A stretch of DNA of 5,017 nt from Caldithrix sp. RBG_13_44_9 (GTDB lineage: Bacteria; Calditrichota; Calditrichia; RBG-13-44-9): contig MESS01000084.1 in the NCBI GenBank assembly GCA_001771055.1, positions 43,961-48,977 on the forward strand, given 5' to 3'. The notes under the pieces were generated by a model. That model worked only from the letters and a program-made list of their open reading frames with translations. It had not been told where the DNA came from and ran no database searches. Shown one piece after another: positions 1 to 5,017 of the stretch. The position numbers and the translations under genes were made by a program. Numbering within the stretch: the stretch's first letter is position 1; each line of letters starts with the position of its first letter.

Positions 1-1
1 T

Positions 2-1642
2 ATGGCGATCAGCACTCTGCCGGAAGTTTCTTCAGCAGTGGGAAAATTAGGCCGGGCAGAATCCGCACTCGATCCAGTTCCTATATCGATGATCGAAACC
101 GTTATTAATTATTATCCGGAATTTCTGCAAGATTCAGATGGTGACTTTCTGGCTTACCACTTTAATTCCGATAGTGTCGATTTTTTCCGCTCGCCGGAGG
201 GGAAACCAATCCCGGCCCCGGATGGAAATCACTATCTGGTGAAGGGTGCCTTTATTCGGGATCAGGATCAAAAATTAATTCCGGATTCCGATGGAAAACC
301 CTTTCGGTTATGGCGCCCGGAATTGCAGCCGGAGTACAACAGCGGTCGGCAGGCCTGGAGCGGTATACAGAGTCCCAAAGACATCTGGGATGAGATCATT
401 CGGGCGGCGGAAATCCCGGGAACTACTTCAGCCCCCATGCTGCAAAGCGGCATGCGAGCGCCCATGGGAATTAAAGTGAAGGGACCGGATCTGACCACCA
501 TTGAAAAAACAGGTCTTCAAATCGAGAAATTCCTCAAAGAGGTTCAAAGTATCGATCCGGCCACGGGCATAGCTGACCGTATCGTAGGGAAACCTTATCT
601 GGTGATTGAGATTGACCGCGAAGCCATCGCCCGCTATGGCATCATGATCAACCAGGTGCAGGAGATCATTGAGGTAGCCATCGGGGGAAAACAAATCACC
701 ACCACTGTAGAAGGGCGGGAAAGGTACCCGGTGCGGATCCGCTACCTGCGGGAGCTGCGGGATAATATTGAATCGTTGGAAAAAATATTGGTACCGGCCG
801 CCACCGGTTCTCAGATACCCCTTATCCAACTGGCCAAAATCAATTATGTGCGTGGCCCGGAGATGATCAAGAGCAAAGATACTTTTCTGGTAGGATATGT
901 ACTGTTTGATAAGAAAACAGGATTTGCAGAGGTGGAAGTAGTGGAGCAGGCGCAGAATTATCTCTCGCAAAAAATCAAGAGCGGTGAATTCCAGCTGCCG
1001 GCCGGAGTATCCTTTACTTTTGCTGGAAGCTATGAAAATCAAGAGAAAGCACAAAAAACTTTATCCATCATTCTACCTCTTACGCTATTCCTTATTTTCA
1101 TGATCCTGTACTTCCAGTTCAGAACCATTCCAGTCACCAGTCTGGTGTTTTCAGGAATAGCTGTCGCCTGGGCCGGAGGATTCATCATGTTGTGGTTTTA
1201 TGCCCAGCCCTGGTTTCTTGATTTCAGTATTTTGGGGGTCAATTTGCGGGAGCTGTTCCAGATCCGTCCCTACAACCTGAGCGTGGCAGTCTGGGTGGGT
1301 TTTCTGGCTTTATTCGGAATCGCCACCGATGACGGGGTTCTGATTGCCACTTATCTCATGCAAAGCTTCAAAAAAAGTGAACCTGATTCGGTAGAGAAAA
1401 TCCGGCAGGCGGTGTTGGTCGCCGGACAGCGCCGGGTACGGCCGGCATTGATGACTACTGCCACCACCATTCTGGCATTGATCCCGGTGCTCACCGCTTC
1501 CGGACGCGGGGCCGAGATCATGATCCCCATGGCCATTCCCTCCTTCGGTGGCATGGTCATTGCCCTTATCACCATGCTGGTGGTACCAGTACTGTACTCG
1601 GCCATGAAAGAAAGTCGCCTGAAATTCAAGGATCAATCTTGA
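2..1642 (+). CDS. cusA: CusA/CzcA-type heavy-metal efflux RND permease, C-terminal half (5' partial)
   Basis: Inner-membrane RND pump subunit, expected to use proton-motive force to export metal cations through a tripartite complex with a membrane-fusion protein and an outer-membrane channel; neither partner is in the window. The 546 visible residues match, by memory, E. coli CusA (about 1047 aa) from roughly residue 590 to the end. The Met codon at position 2 is therefore internal and the gene starts to the left. Landmarks: LPEVSSAVGKLGRAES (6-21); an extra segment at about 40-120; SGMRAPMGIKVKGPDL (149-164); REAIARYG (206-213); VEGRERYPVRIRY (236-248). Membrane segments lie near 354-373, 377-400, 427-452, 481-499 and 508-533. 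D443-D444 in the third of these (TM10) align with the proton-relay acid of CusA. RRVRPALMTTATT (477-489) opens TM11. About nine residues are missing before M146 relative to CusA. Metal specificity (Cu/Ag or Zn/Co/Cd) cannot be told from this half, so the symbol is a family label. Confidence 0.93.
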   Translation: MAISTLPEVSSAVGKLGRAESALDPVPISMIETVINYYPEFLQDSDGDFLAYHFNSDSVDFFRSPEGKPIPAPDGNHYLVKGAFIRDQDQKLIPDSDGKPFRLWRPELQPEYNSGRQAWSGIQSPKDIWDEIIRAAEIPGTTSAPMLQSGMRAPMGIKVKGPDLTTIEKTGLQIEKFLKEVQSIDPATGIADRIVGKPYLVIEIDREAIARYGIMINQVQEIIEVAIGGKQITTTVEGRERYPVRIRYLRELRDNIESLEKILVPAATGSQIPLIQLAKINYVRGPEMIKSKDTFLVGYVLFDKKTGFAEVEVVEQAQNYLSQKIKSGEFQLPAGVSFTFAGSYENQEKAQKTLSIILPLTLFLIFMILYFQFRTIPVTSLVFSGIAVAWAGGFIMLWFYAQPWFLDFSILGVNLRELFQIRPYNLSVAVWVGFLALFGIATDDGVLIATYLMQSFKKSEPDSVEKIRQAVLVAGQRRVRPALMTTATTILALIPVLTASGRGAEIMIPMAIPSFGGMVIALITMLVVPVLYSAMKESRLKFKDQS

Positions 1643-1738
1643 TACCGGCTGTTGTTCGGTGGCAGGTAAAGAATTTGATAATTCCTGTTCCCAATTAATT
1701 TTTAACTTATTAAATTCAGGGGTAATTTATTGAAGGTT

Positions 1739-1744
1739 AGAGGA
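1739..1744 (+). promoter_or_regulatory. Shine-Dalgarno site fixing the start of the coiled-coil gene
   Basis: AGAGGA lies 6 bases before the ATG at 1751. It supports that ATG over the in-frame TTG at 1730, which would place this motif inside the coding region and has no purine-rich run at the right distance upstream. It is the clearest ribosome binding site in the window. Confidence 0.7.
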
Positions 1745-1750
1745 AAGACG

Positions 1751-2044
1751 ATGTCGAAGCGTAAAACGTATATCGAGAAAATGGAAAAGCAGATCCAGCA
1801 ATGGGATAAGGAAATTAATGAACTGCTGGCAGCGGCTGGTAAAACCAGAGATAAGCTGAAAGGTGAATACAAAACATCTATCGATAAGATAAATAGGCGC
1901 AAATCTGAAGCCTTGAAGCATCTTACTGAATTGCGGGAAAGCGGAGAGGATTCCTGGGAAGATTTAAAGCAGGGATTTGAGAACAGCTGGAAAGAATTAC
2001 GAAGTTCTATCGAGCGAACCAAAGCCCGTTTTAATAAAGTTTGA
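1751..2044 (+). CDS. Small charged coiled-coil protein, sll1863-type stress-response family
   Basis: A 97-residue protein (from MSKRKTYIEKMEKQIQQWDK) that is almost entirely predicted amphipathic helix, with alternating Lys/Arg and Glu/Asp and heptad-like hydrophobic positions. It has no signal peptide, membrane segment or cysteine, so it is probably cytoplasmic. The layout is a basic N-terminus, KMEKQIQQWDKEINEL, a middle helix rich in K/E/R, then ESGEDSWEDLKQGFENSWKEL with spaced tryptophans, and a basic tail. This closely resembles, from memory, small proteins annotated as the sll1863 family of stress-response or 'coiled coil' proteins, whose molecular role is not established. The ATG at 1751 is chosen for its AGAGGA site; a TTG at 1730 would add seven residues. 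It sits 108 bases after the RND gene and 90 before the MFS gene on the same strand, so co-transcription is possible but unproven. Confidence 0.82.
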   Translation: MSKRKTYIEKMEKQIQQWDKEINELLAAAGKTRDKLKGEYKTSIDKINRRKSEALKHLTELRESGEDSWEDLKQGFENSWKELRSSIERTKARFNKV

Positions 2045-2134
2045 ATTTATCCGCCCCCACTGTCAACCATACGGACCAGCCGGAAGAGCCGGATCTTCGA
2101 TTGATCCTGCTCACTGATTCAGGTATATCTGATC

Positions 2135-3619
2135 ATGTCAGACCGTACAAATAATAATCAAACCACCCTGAAGGCGCTGCGAATATCTATCTATGATGGG
2201 GTATTTGCCCAGAGTTTTGCGGTACTCACCGGCAGTATTTTTCTCCCGGCGTTCGCCCTGGTTCTGGGAGCATCACCCTTTCAAATTGGATTATTGGCTT
2301 CAATCCCTTTCTTTGCTACTCTTTCCCAGCTTCCTGGTGCTTTCCTGATTGAAAAACATCAGCAGCGTAAACAACTGGTGCTCCTGTCCGCTTCCACTGC
2401 CAGAGCTCTATGGATACCGGTGGTGATGATCAGTTTCTTATTGTCCGATTCCAAACCAGCCCTGGTTTTAAATCTCCTTATTTTGCTGATCATTTCTTAC
2501 CATATTTTCGCCCATATTTCCGGAGTCGCCTGGTTATCCTGGATGTCTAGCCTGGTACCCGATGAGATCCGCGGCCGCTATTTCGGTTTGCGTAACAGCG
2601 CCCTGGGTTTGTTCACACTTCTCAGTACCATTTTGGGCGGGTTTTACTTAGACTGGTTTAAAGCCGAGTTTCCAGATCTTCCCCTGACCCGGTCATTCGA
2701 AATCCTCTTTGGAGTGGCAGTGGTGTTGGGGGGTATCAGTATCTTGTTTTTATTCAAGCAGCCCGAGCCTGCGGCAGAAACAAAATCCGAGAATCATTTG
2801 CGGGAACGGTTAAAGGCGCCTCTCAAGGATCATAATTTCAGAAAGCTGTTGCGTTTTGCAGTTTTGTGGTCGTTTGGAGTAAATTTTGCCTCGCCTTTTT
2901 TCATTGTCTATATGTTTCAGGACTTGCAGCTGAGCTACACCCTGGTGAGTATTTACACGGTCTCTTCGGCCATGGCTGATCTGATTGGCATGTGGGCCTG
3001 GGGGCATTTTTCCGATCAGATTGGCAACCGGGCAGTGATTATAATCAATAGCTTCATTGCCACCATCCTGCCATTTTTATGGATCTTCACCGACGCAAGT
3101 CCATATGTAATTTTTCTATTCATTCCCCTGCTGCATCTTATCGGCGGATTTTCCTGGTCTGGATATAACCTGTGTTCGGTTAATTTAGTATTGAGGATGG
3201 CGCCTAAAGAGGGGAACTCGGTTTATTTTGCGGCCTGGAACACGGTGAACGGAATATCGGCCGGCCTGGGTGCGGTGAGTGGCGGATTAGCCTCTTCATT
3301 GCTTCATCATTTTCATCGGGTTCTGCCCTTTAATTTTCAATCAGATTTAAAATATATTTTTCTGCTTTCCGCTTTATTGCGATTGATATCCTTCCTGGGA
3401 GTACGGCAAATCCAGGAATACCCCGGTTCTTCGGTGCGCCGGGCCATCCGGGTGCTGCGCAGCATCCGCTCCTGGACCACCATGATGGGATATCATCCGG
3501 CACTACATTTTTTTATCGCGACGGATCGACTGAAGGAAGAAAAAAGTTCCTACTGGCCCATCTGGCGGCGGAAAGCCACCTCCTCTGAGAACCAGGTTAT
3601 TGACTTATCTAAACAATGA
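2135..3619 (+). CDS. Major facilitator superfamily (MFS) transporter
   Basis: A complete 494-residue polytopic inner-membrane protein with two hydrophobic halves, joined by a charged loop at about 208-238 (PEPAAETKSEN then a K/R-rich stretch), as in 12-TM MFS carriers. The N half has a degenerate motif A after the second helix (FLIEKHQQRKQLVL, 70-83) and the conserved-looking PDEIRGRYFGLRN (142-154) in the loop after the fourth helix. The C half has the repeat of motif A at WGHFSDQIGNRAVI (289-302), fitting G-x-x-x-D-x-x-G-x-R. The hydrophobic part ends near 422, followed by a long basic, probably cytoplasmic tail (about 431-494) with many Arg. The substrate is unknown: such carriers may export drugs or move sugars or organic anions, and nothing here decides. 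The start ATG has only a weak upstream AGGT at 2121-2124, ten bases away. No in-frame stop or frameshift is seen. Confidence 0.9.
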   Translation: MSDRTNNNQTTLKALRISIYDGVFAQSFAVLTGSIFLPAFALVLGASPFQIGLLASIPFFATLSQLPGAFLIEKHQQRKQLVLLSASTARALWIPVVMISFLLSDSKPALVLNLLILLIISYHIFAHISGVAWLSWMSSLVPDEIRGRYFGLRNSALGLFTLLSTILGGFYLDWFKAEFPDLPLTRSFEILFGVAVVLGGISILFLFKQPEPAAETKSENHLRERLKAPLKDHNFRKLLRFAVLWSFGVNFASPFFIVYMFQDLQLSYTLVSIYTVSSAMADLIGMWAWGHFSDQIGNRAVIIINSFIATILPFLWIFTDASPYVIFLFIPLLHLIGGFSWSGYNLCSVNLVLRMAPKEGNSVYFAAWNTVNGISAGLGAVSGGLASSLLHHFHRVLPFNFQSDLKYIFLLSALLRLISFLGVRQIQEYPGSSVRRAIRVLRSIRSWTTMMGYHPALHFFIATDRLKEEKSSYWPIWRRKATSSENQVIDLSKQ

Positions 3620-3817
3620 CCATTTGGTTTTAGACCCCGCCCCCTTTTTTCTTCTACCTTTTATCTACTTTAAAAATCTTTTTTAGATTATTCAAAATAA
3701 AATTCTTCATCATTTTTTATCAGATTGTATCGACAATACCTTTAGTGGCAGAGAAAAATTGATACCCAAATTCTTGAGTGAATAAAGTTTTTTGATTTGA
3801 AGAAAGCAAAATATTTT
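3620..3817 (+). other. AT-rich intergenic region between MFS and TPR genes
   Basis: This 198-base gap opens with a pyrimidine-rich stretch (CCCCGCCCCC followed by T-runs, about 3635-3660) and then turns strongly AT-rich. A short AATCT/AGATT stem (3675-3679 with 3685-3689, five-base loop) is the only hairpin near the MFS stop and is too weak to call a terminator. The composition and length suggest a transcriptional break before the TPR gene, with a promoter in the right part. Confidence 0.5.
3759..3788 (+). promoter_or_regulatory. Candidate sigma70-like promoter of the TPR gene
   Basis: TTGATA (3759-3764, one mismatch to TTGACA) is followed after 18 bases by TAAAGT (3783-3788, four of six to TATAAT). 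Transcription would begin near 3795 and leave a leader of about 23 bases before the ATG at 3818. The leader holds the purine-rich GAAGAAAG (3799-3806) as a weak ribosome site. In AT-rich DNA such matches arise by chance. If the organism is a true Bacteroidetes, its housekeeping promoter would be a different motif, so this is tentative. Confidence 0.25.
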
Positions 3818-4429
3818 ATGAAAAAAAGTCAAGTTATATTTTTATTCAATACCCTGTTCATTTTTTCTCCCCTGTTTTCCCAGGATGAAATCAAGTCTCT
3901 TTATAACAGCGGGCTGGAAGTCGGAAGTCAGGCAAAGTTTGATTCAGCCCATACGGCTTTCCGTAAAGTTTTAGAACTTGATTCACTCTATCTGCCCGCC
4001 AAATTCAACTGGCAGGTGGCGGAAGATGTCCTTTCCGGACAGCTGCCGGAAGCGGCTGCCCGCTGTTATTTCCGGGCAATTCAATTCGGTCAGCTCGACA
4101 GCCTGGATAAAAAAATCGAACAGCTGGATACGGCCCTGCAGATCAGTCCGGATTTCGGACTGGCCTATAATGAAAGAGCCATCTGTTGGGCTAATAAAGC
4201 CGAATATGATAAAGCGATTGCCGATTACAATAAGGCAACTCAGTTGCTGCCGCAGTGGCCGGAAATTTATATTAACCTGGCCTTATCCTGTGATAAAAGT
4301 AAACACTGGGAGGAAGCAAAAATTGCTTATACCCGGTTTCTGGAACTGGCCCCTTCCAGTTACGACTGGTATATTATCTATGCCCGCAAGCGGCTGTACG
4401 AATTGCAAAATCCTGATTCCATCCGGTAG
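3818..4429 (+). CDS. Exported tetratricopeptide-repeat (TPR) protein
   Basis: A 203-residue protein with an N-terminal signal peptide: MKKSQ, a hydrophobic core at about 6-21 (VIFLFNTLFIFSPLFS), then a polar QDE, with likely cleavage near 21-23. No lipobox cysteine is seen, so it should be periplasmic or secreted rather than a lipoprotein. The rest is helical TPR: repeat one at about 25-58 (SGLEVGSQAKFDSAHTAFRK, ending in LELDS); a less regular helical stretch at 60-111; a canonical repeat at 112-146 (AYNERAICWANKAEYDKAIA); and another at 147-180 (NLALSCDKSKHWEEAKIAY, ending in LELAPSS). TPR arrays bind partner proteins or peptides, and no enzymatic domain is present, so the specific role is unknown. 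The ATG at 3818 is preferred over the in-frame TTG at 3797 because it puts the KK of the signal peptide at the N-terminus. It is the last gene of the plus-strand run. Confidence 0.85.
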   Translation: MKKSQVIFLFNTLFIFSPLFSQDEIKSLYNSGLEVGSQAKFDSAHTAFRKVLELDSLYLPAKFNWQVAEDVLSGQLPEAAARCYFRAIQFGQLDSLDKKIEQLDTALQISPDFGLAYNERAICWANKAEYDKAIADYNKATQLLPQWPEIYINLALSCDKSKHWEEAKIAYTRFLELAPSSYDWYIIYARKRLYELQNPDSIR

Positions 4430-4474
4430 AATTTCAGCCTGAATAAATTAAAAGTAATTATTTCTTCTCTATTC

Positions 4475-4530
4475 CTCTGCGTCTCTGCACGAGAACATAT
4501 TTTTTTCTACTTTCCCGCTGAGACGTGGAG
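4475..4530. repeat. Imperfect inverted repeat, CTCTGCGTCTCTGC type
   Basis: Arm 4475-4488 (CTCTGCGTCTCTGC) pairs with arm 4517-4530 (GCTGAGACGTGGAG) over 14 positions, with one T-T mismatch and two G-T wobbles. The spacer is 28 bases and T-rich. The octamer CGCTGAGA also occurs twice, at 4516-4523 and 4533-4540. From memory, 'CTCTGCGTCTCTGCG'-like stretches recur in intergenic DNA of many environmental bacteria; copy number in this genome cannot be judged from one window. Confidence 0.6.
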
Positions 4531-4591
4531 AACGCTGAGAATGTTTTTCAGCAAATGTTATAATTAACCATAAAGACTGTAGGATTTTCTG

Positions 4592-4608
4592 GCGTCCCTA
4601 CGGGACGC
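4592..4608 (+). repeat. GCGTCCC-TAC-GGGACGC hairpin, possible terminator
   Basis: A perfect 7-bp stem (4592-4598 with 4602-4608) and a 3-base TAC loop, followed by TTTT at 4609-4612. The GC-rich stem plus short T-run gives it terminator potential for transcripts from the TPR gene, 163 bases after that gene's stop. The T-run is short, and an almost identical hairpin at 4664-4680 lacks one, so membership of a repeat element is at least as likely. Confidence 0.6.
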
Positions 4609-4629
4609 TTTTCAGGGGAAGGGGACTGC

Positions 4630-4656
4630 TAATCCCAGCAATTAATAGCTGGGTTA
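4630..4656. repeat. CCCAGC/GCTGGG stem-loop between the two GTCCC hairpins
   Basis: CCCAGC (4634-4639) pairs with GCTGGG (4648-4653) across an 8-base A/T loop. It can be extended by TAA/TTA (4630-4632 with 4654-4656) if T4633 bulges out. As an alternative outer extension, TGCT (4627-4630) pairs with AGCA (4659-4662) and GGGAC (4622-4626) with GTCCC (4666-4670), making one long imperfect stem over 4622-4670. Confidence 0.55.
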
Positions 4657-4663
4657 AAAGCAA

Positions 4664-4680
4664 TTGTCCCTATGGGACAA
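4664..4680. repeat. TTGTCCC-TAT-GGGACAA hairpin
   Basis: A perfect 7-bp stem (4664-4670 with 4674-4680) with a TAT loop. Its core GTCCC-TA(T)-GGGAC matches the hairpin at 4592-4608 (GTCCC-TA(C)-GGGAC) at all but the third loop base, while the outer two pairs differ. The two copies start 72 bases apart and bracket the CCCAGC stem, suggesting the ends of one structured element of about 90 bases. Confidence 0.65.
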
Positions 4681-4729
4681 CGTAGATCTATTCAGAGAGA
4701 GCATATAGAATTTGACCACAGATTACCCT

Positions 4730-4786
4730 GATTAACACGAATTAAGACATTTGATTGAACATTAATTATATTAATTCGTGTAAATC
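4730..4786. repeat. Long inverted repeat, GATTAACACGAATTAA type
   Basis: Arm 4730-4745 and arm 4771-4786 are reverse complements at 15 of 16 positions (A4734 and A4782 do not pair). The inner 11 bases ACACGAATTAA/TTAATTCGTGT are perfect. The 25-base spacer is AT-rich. The left flank 'ACCACAGATTACCCT' (4716-4730) belongs to a motif style I recall as a common dispersed intergenic repeat in environmental bacterial genomes; that identification is from memory. Confidence 0.65.
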
Positions 4787-4813
4787 CCCGTCTGGCCGCC
4801 GGACAGGCCCGTC
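4787..4813. repeat. GC-rich hairpin flanked by CCCGTC direct repeats
   Basis: GTCTGG (4790-4795) pairs with CCGGAC (4799-4804) through five Watson-Crick pairs and one G-T, with a 3-base loop. CCCGTC occurs at 4787-4792 and again at 4808-4813, a direct repeat with a 21-base period. The stretch is far more GC-rich than its surroundings and abuts the right arm of the 4730-4786 inverted repeat. Confidence 0.45.
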
Positions 4814-4888
4814 AGAAAAAATTTGCCGGGTAAATGTGAAATTCCTGCCTGCCGTGAACCCGAAAGGTTAGCTTTACCGGATCGGGTA

Positions 4889-5017
4889 TTAGGCGTGGAC
4901 AGTTTCTATGTATTCCATGGAAGGTTTTTCTTTACCATTTGCTCCCCAACCATCCGTACCGTATTTTCCTGTAAAACCAGCAGCGACCGAAAATAAAAGC
5001 GAAAGATTGCTCATGGA
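4889..5017 (-). CDS. Possible C-terminal end of a convergent gene (partial), unrecognised
   Basis: On the minus strand a frame stays open from the right edge to a TAA at 4891-4889, giving 42 residues that include GFTGKYGTDGWGANGKEKP and end in YIETVHA. I do not recognise the family. Its glycine- and lysine-rich composition reads like natural protein, and its place opposite the TPR gene across a repeat-filled gap suits a convergent gene's 3' end. A Met codon at 5014-5012 would allow a 41-residue ORF, but a gene entering from the right is more likely. Against it: the plus strand is also open from an ATG at 4908 to the edge (36 codons, Pro-rich), and the frame is short enough to be chance. Confidence 0.4.
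   Translation of the reverse strand, partial: SMSNLSLLFSVAAGFTGKYGTDGWGANGKEKPSMEYIETVHA

Larger units (their letters stand above)
4430..4888. other. Gene-free, repeat-rich intergenic region
   Basis: These 459 bases show no credible coding frame on either strand: stops are frequent and the longest frames lack start sites. The stretch instead holds a series of separate inverted repeats, listed individually at 4475-4530, 4592-4680, 4730-4786 and 4787-4813, plus a small stem at 4858-4887. It lies between the 3' end of the TPR gene and what may be the 3' end of a minus-strand gene. Such a convergent gap is where non-coding repeats are tolerated. Confidence 0.7.

Noticed and set aside
428..1054. 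A 208-codon open frame on the minus strand
   Set aside because: It lies wholly opposite the RND permease, whose frame shows clear family motifs throughout; the minus frame has no recognisable domain.
1652..1682. Promoter before the coiled-coil gene (TTGTTC with GATAAT)
   Set aside because: The spacer is 19 bases and the -35 match is poor; in this AT-rich gap the -10 match is not persuasive.
1730..1750. TTG start giving a seven-residue longer coiled-coil protein
   Set aside because: The ATG at 1751 has AGAGGA six bases upstream; the TTG has no comparable site and would place that motif inside the gene.
2083..2107. Possible terminator between the coiled-coil and MFS genes
   Set aside because: Two overlapping 5-bp stems (GAAGA/TCTTC at 2083-2098 and GGATC/GATCC at 2091-2107) exclude each other, and neither is followed by a T-run.
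3675..3689. AATCT/AGATT hairpin as the MFS terminator
   Set aside because: It is a 5-bp, AT-dominated stem with no clean downstream T-run; too weak to call.
3797..3817. TTG start giving a seven-residue longer TPR protein
   Set aside because: It has no purine-rich site upstream and would put extra residues before an already complete signal peptide beginning MKK at 3818.
3978..4442. A 154-codon plus-strand frame overlapping the TPR gene
   Set aside because: It is a shifted-frame shadow of the TPR gene, with W/R/S-rich composition and no signal or domain.
4592..4680. CRISPR-like repeats in the GTCCC hairpin region
   Set aside because: There are only two copies of a short palindromic core, the intervening DNA forms its own stem, and there are no cas genes or regular spacers.
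4913..4922. TTCCATGGAA palindrome as an operator
   Set aside because: A single 10-base palindrome inside a probable coding frame is expected by chance and has no promoter context.
1..5017. A new defence, mobile or biosynthetic system
   Set aside because: The gene content is two transporters, a small coiled-coil protein and a TPR protein; no nuclease, transposase, reverse transcriptase, toxin or synthase motif is visible.

Overview
The window looks like a chromosomal stretch from a bacterium of moderate G+C. It is probably an uncultured member of the Bacteroidetes/Chlorobi or wider FCB neighbourhood. The reasons are the CusA-type RND pump carrying the long extra periplasmic segment I associate with that group, the 'KK-hydrophobic-FSQ' signal peptide on the TPR protein, and the kind of intergenic repeats present. 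This placement is inference from sequence style only. One gene keeps a clear Shine-Dalgarno sequence.

Layout: (1) 2-1642 (+) is the C-terminal half of a heavy-metal-efflux RND permease (CusA/CzcA type), cut by the left edge. (2) 1751-2044 (+) is a 97-residue charged coiled-coil protein resembling the sll1863-type stress-response family. (3) 2135-3619 (+) is a complete 12-TM-type MFS transporter. (4) 3818-4429 (+) is a secreted or periplasmic TPR protein. (5) 4430-4888 has no gene but is dense in inverted repeats. (6) 4889-5017 (-) holds an open frame that may be the 3' end of a convergent gene running off the right edge.

The four plus-strand genes are co-oriented with gaps of 108, 90 and 198 bases. 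The first three could share transcription. The TPR gene follows a longer AT-rich gap with a candidate promoter of its own. A metal-efflux pump, a small stress-type protein and an MFS exporter would fit an envelope-stress or detoxification neighbourhood, but no regulator is visible and the functional link is inference.

I found no CRISPR array, tRNA, rRNA, transposase, integrase, toxin-antitoxin pair or defence module. The coding part is ordinary. The most interesting part is the 4475-4813 repeat cluster: several different inverted-repeat elements lie one after another, including two near-identical GTCCC-TAY-GGGAC hairpins flanking a third stem that can compete with one of them. The second point of interest is a short in-frame gap in the RND permease at a normally conserved position just before its metal-site methionine.
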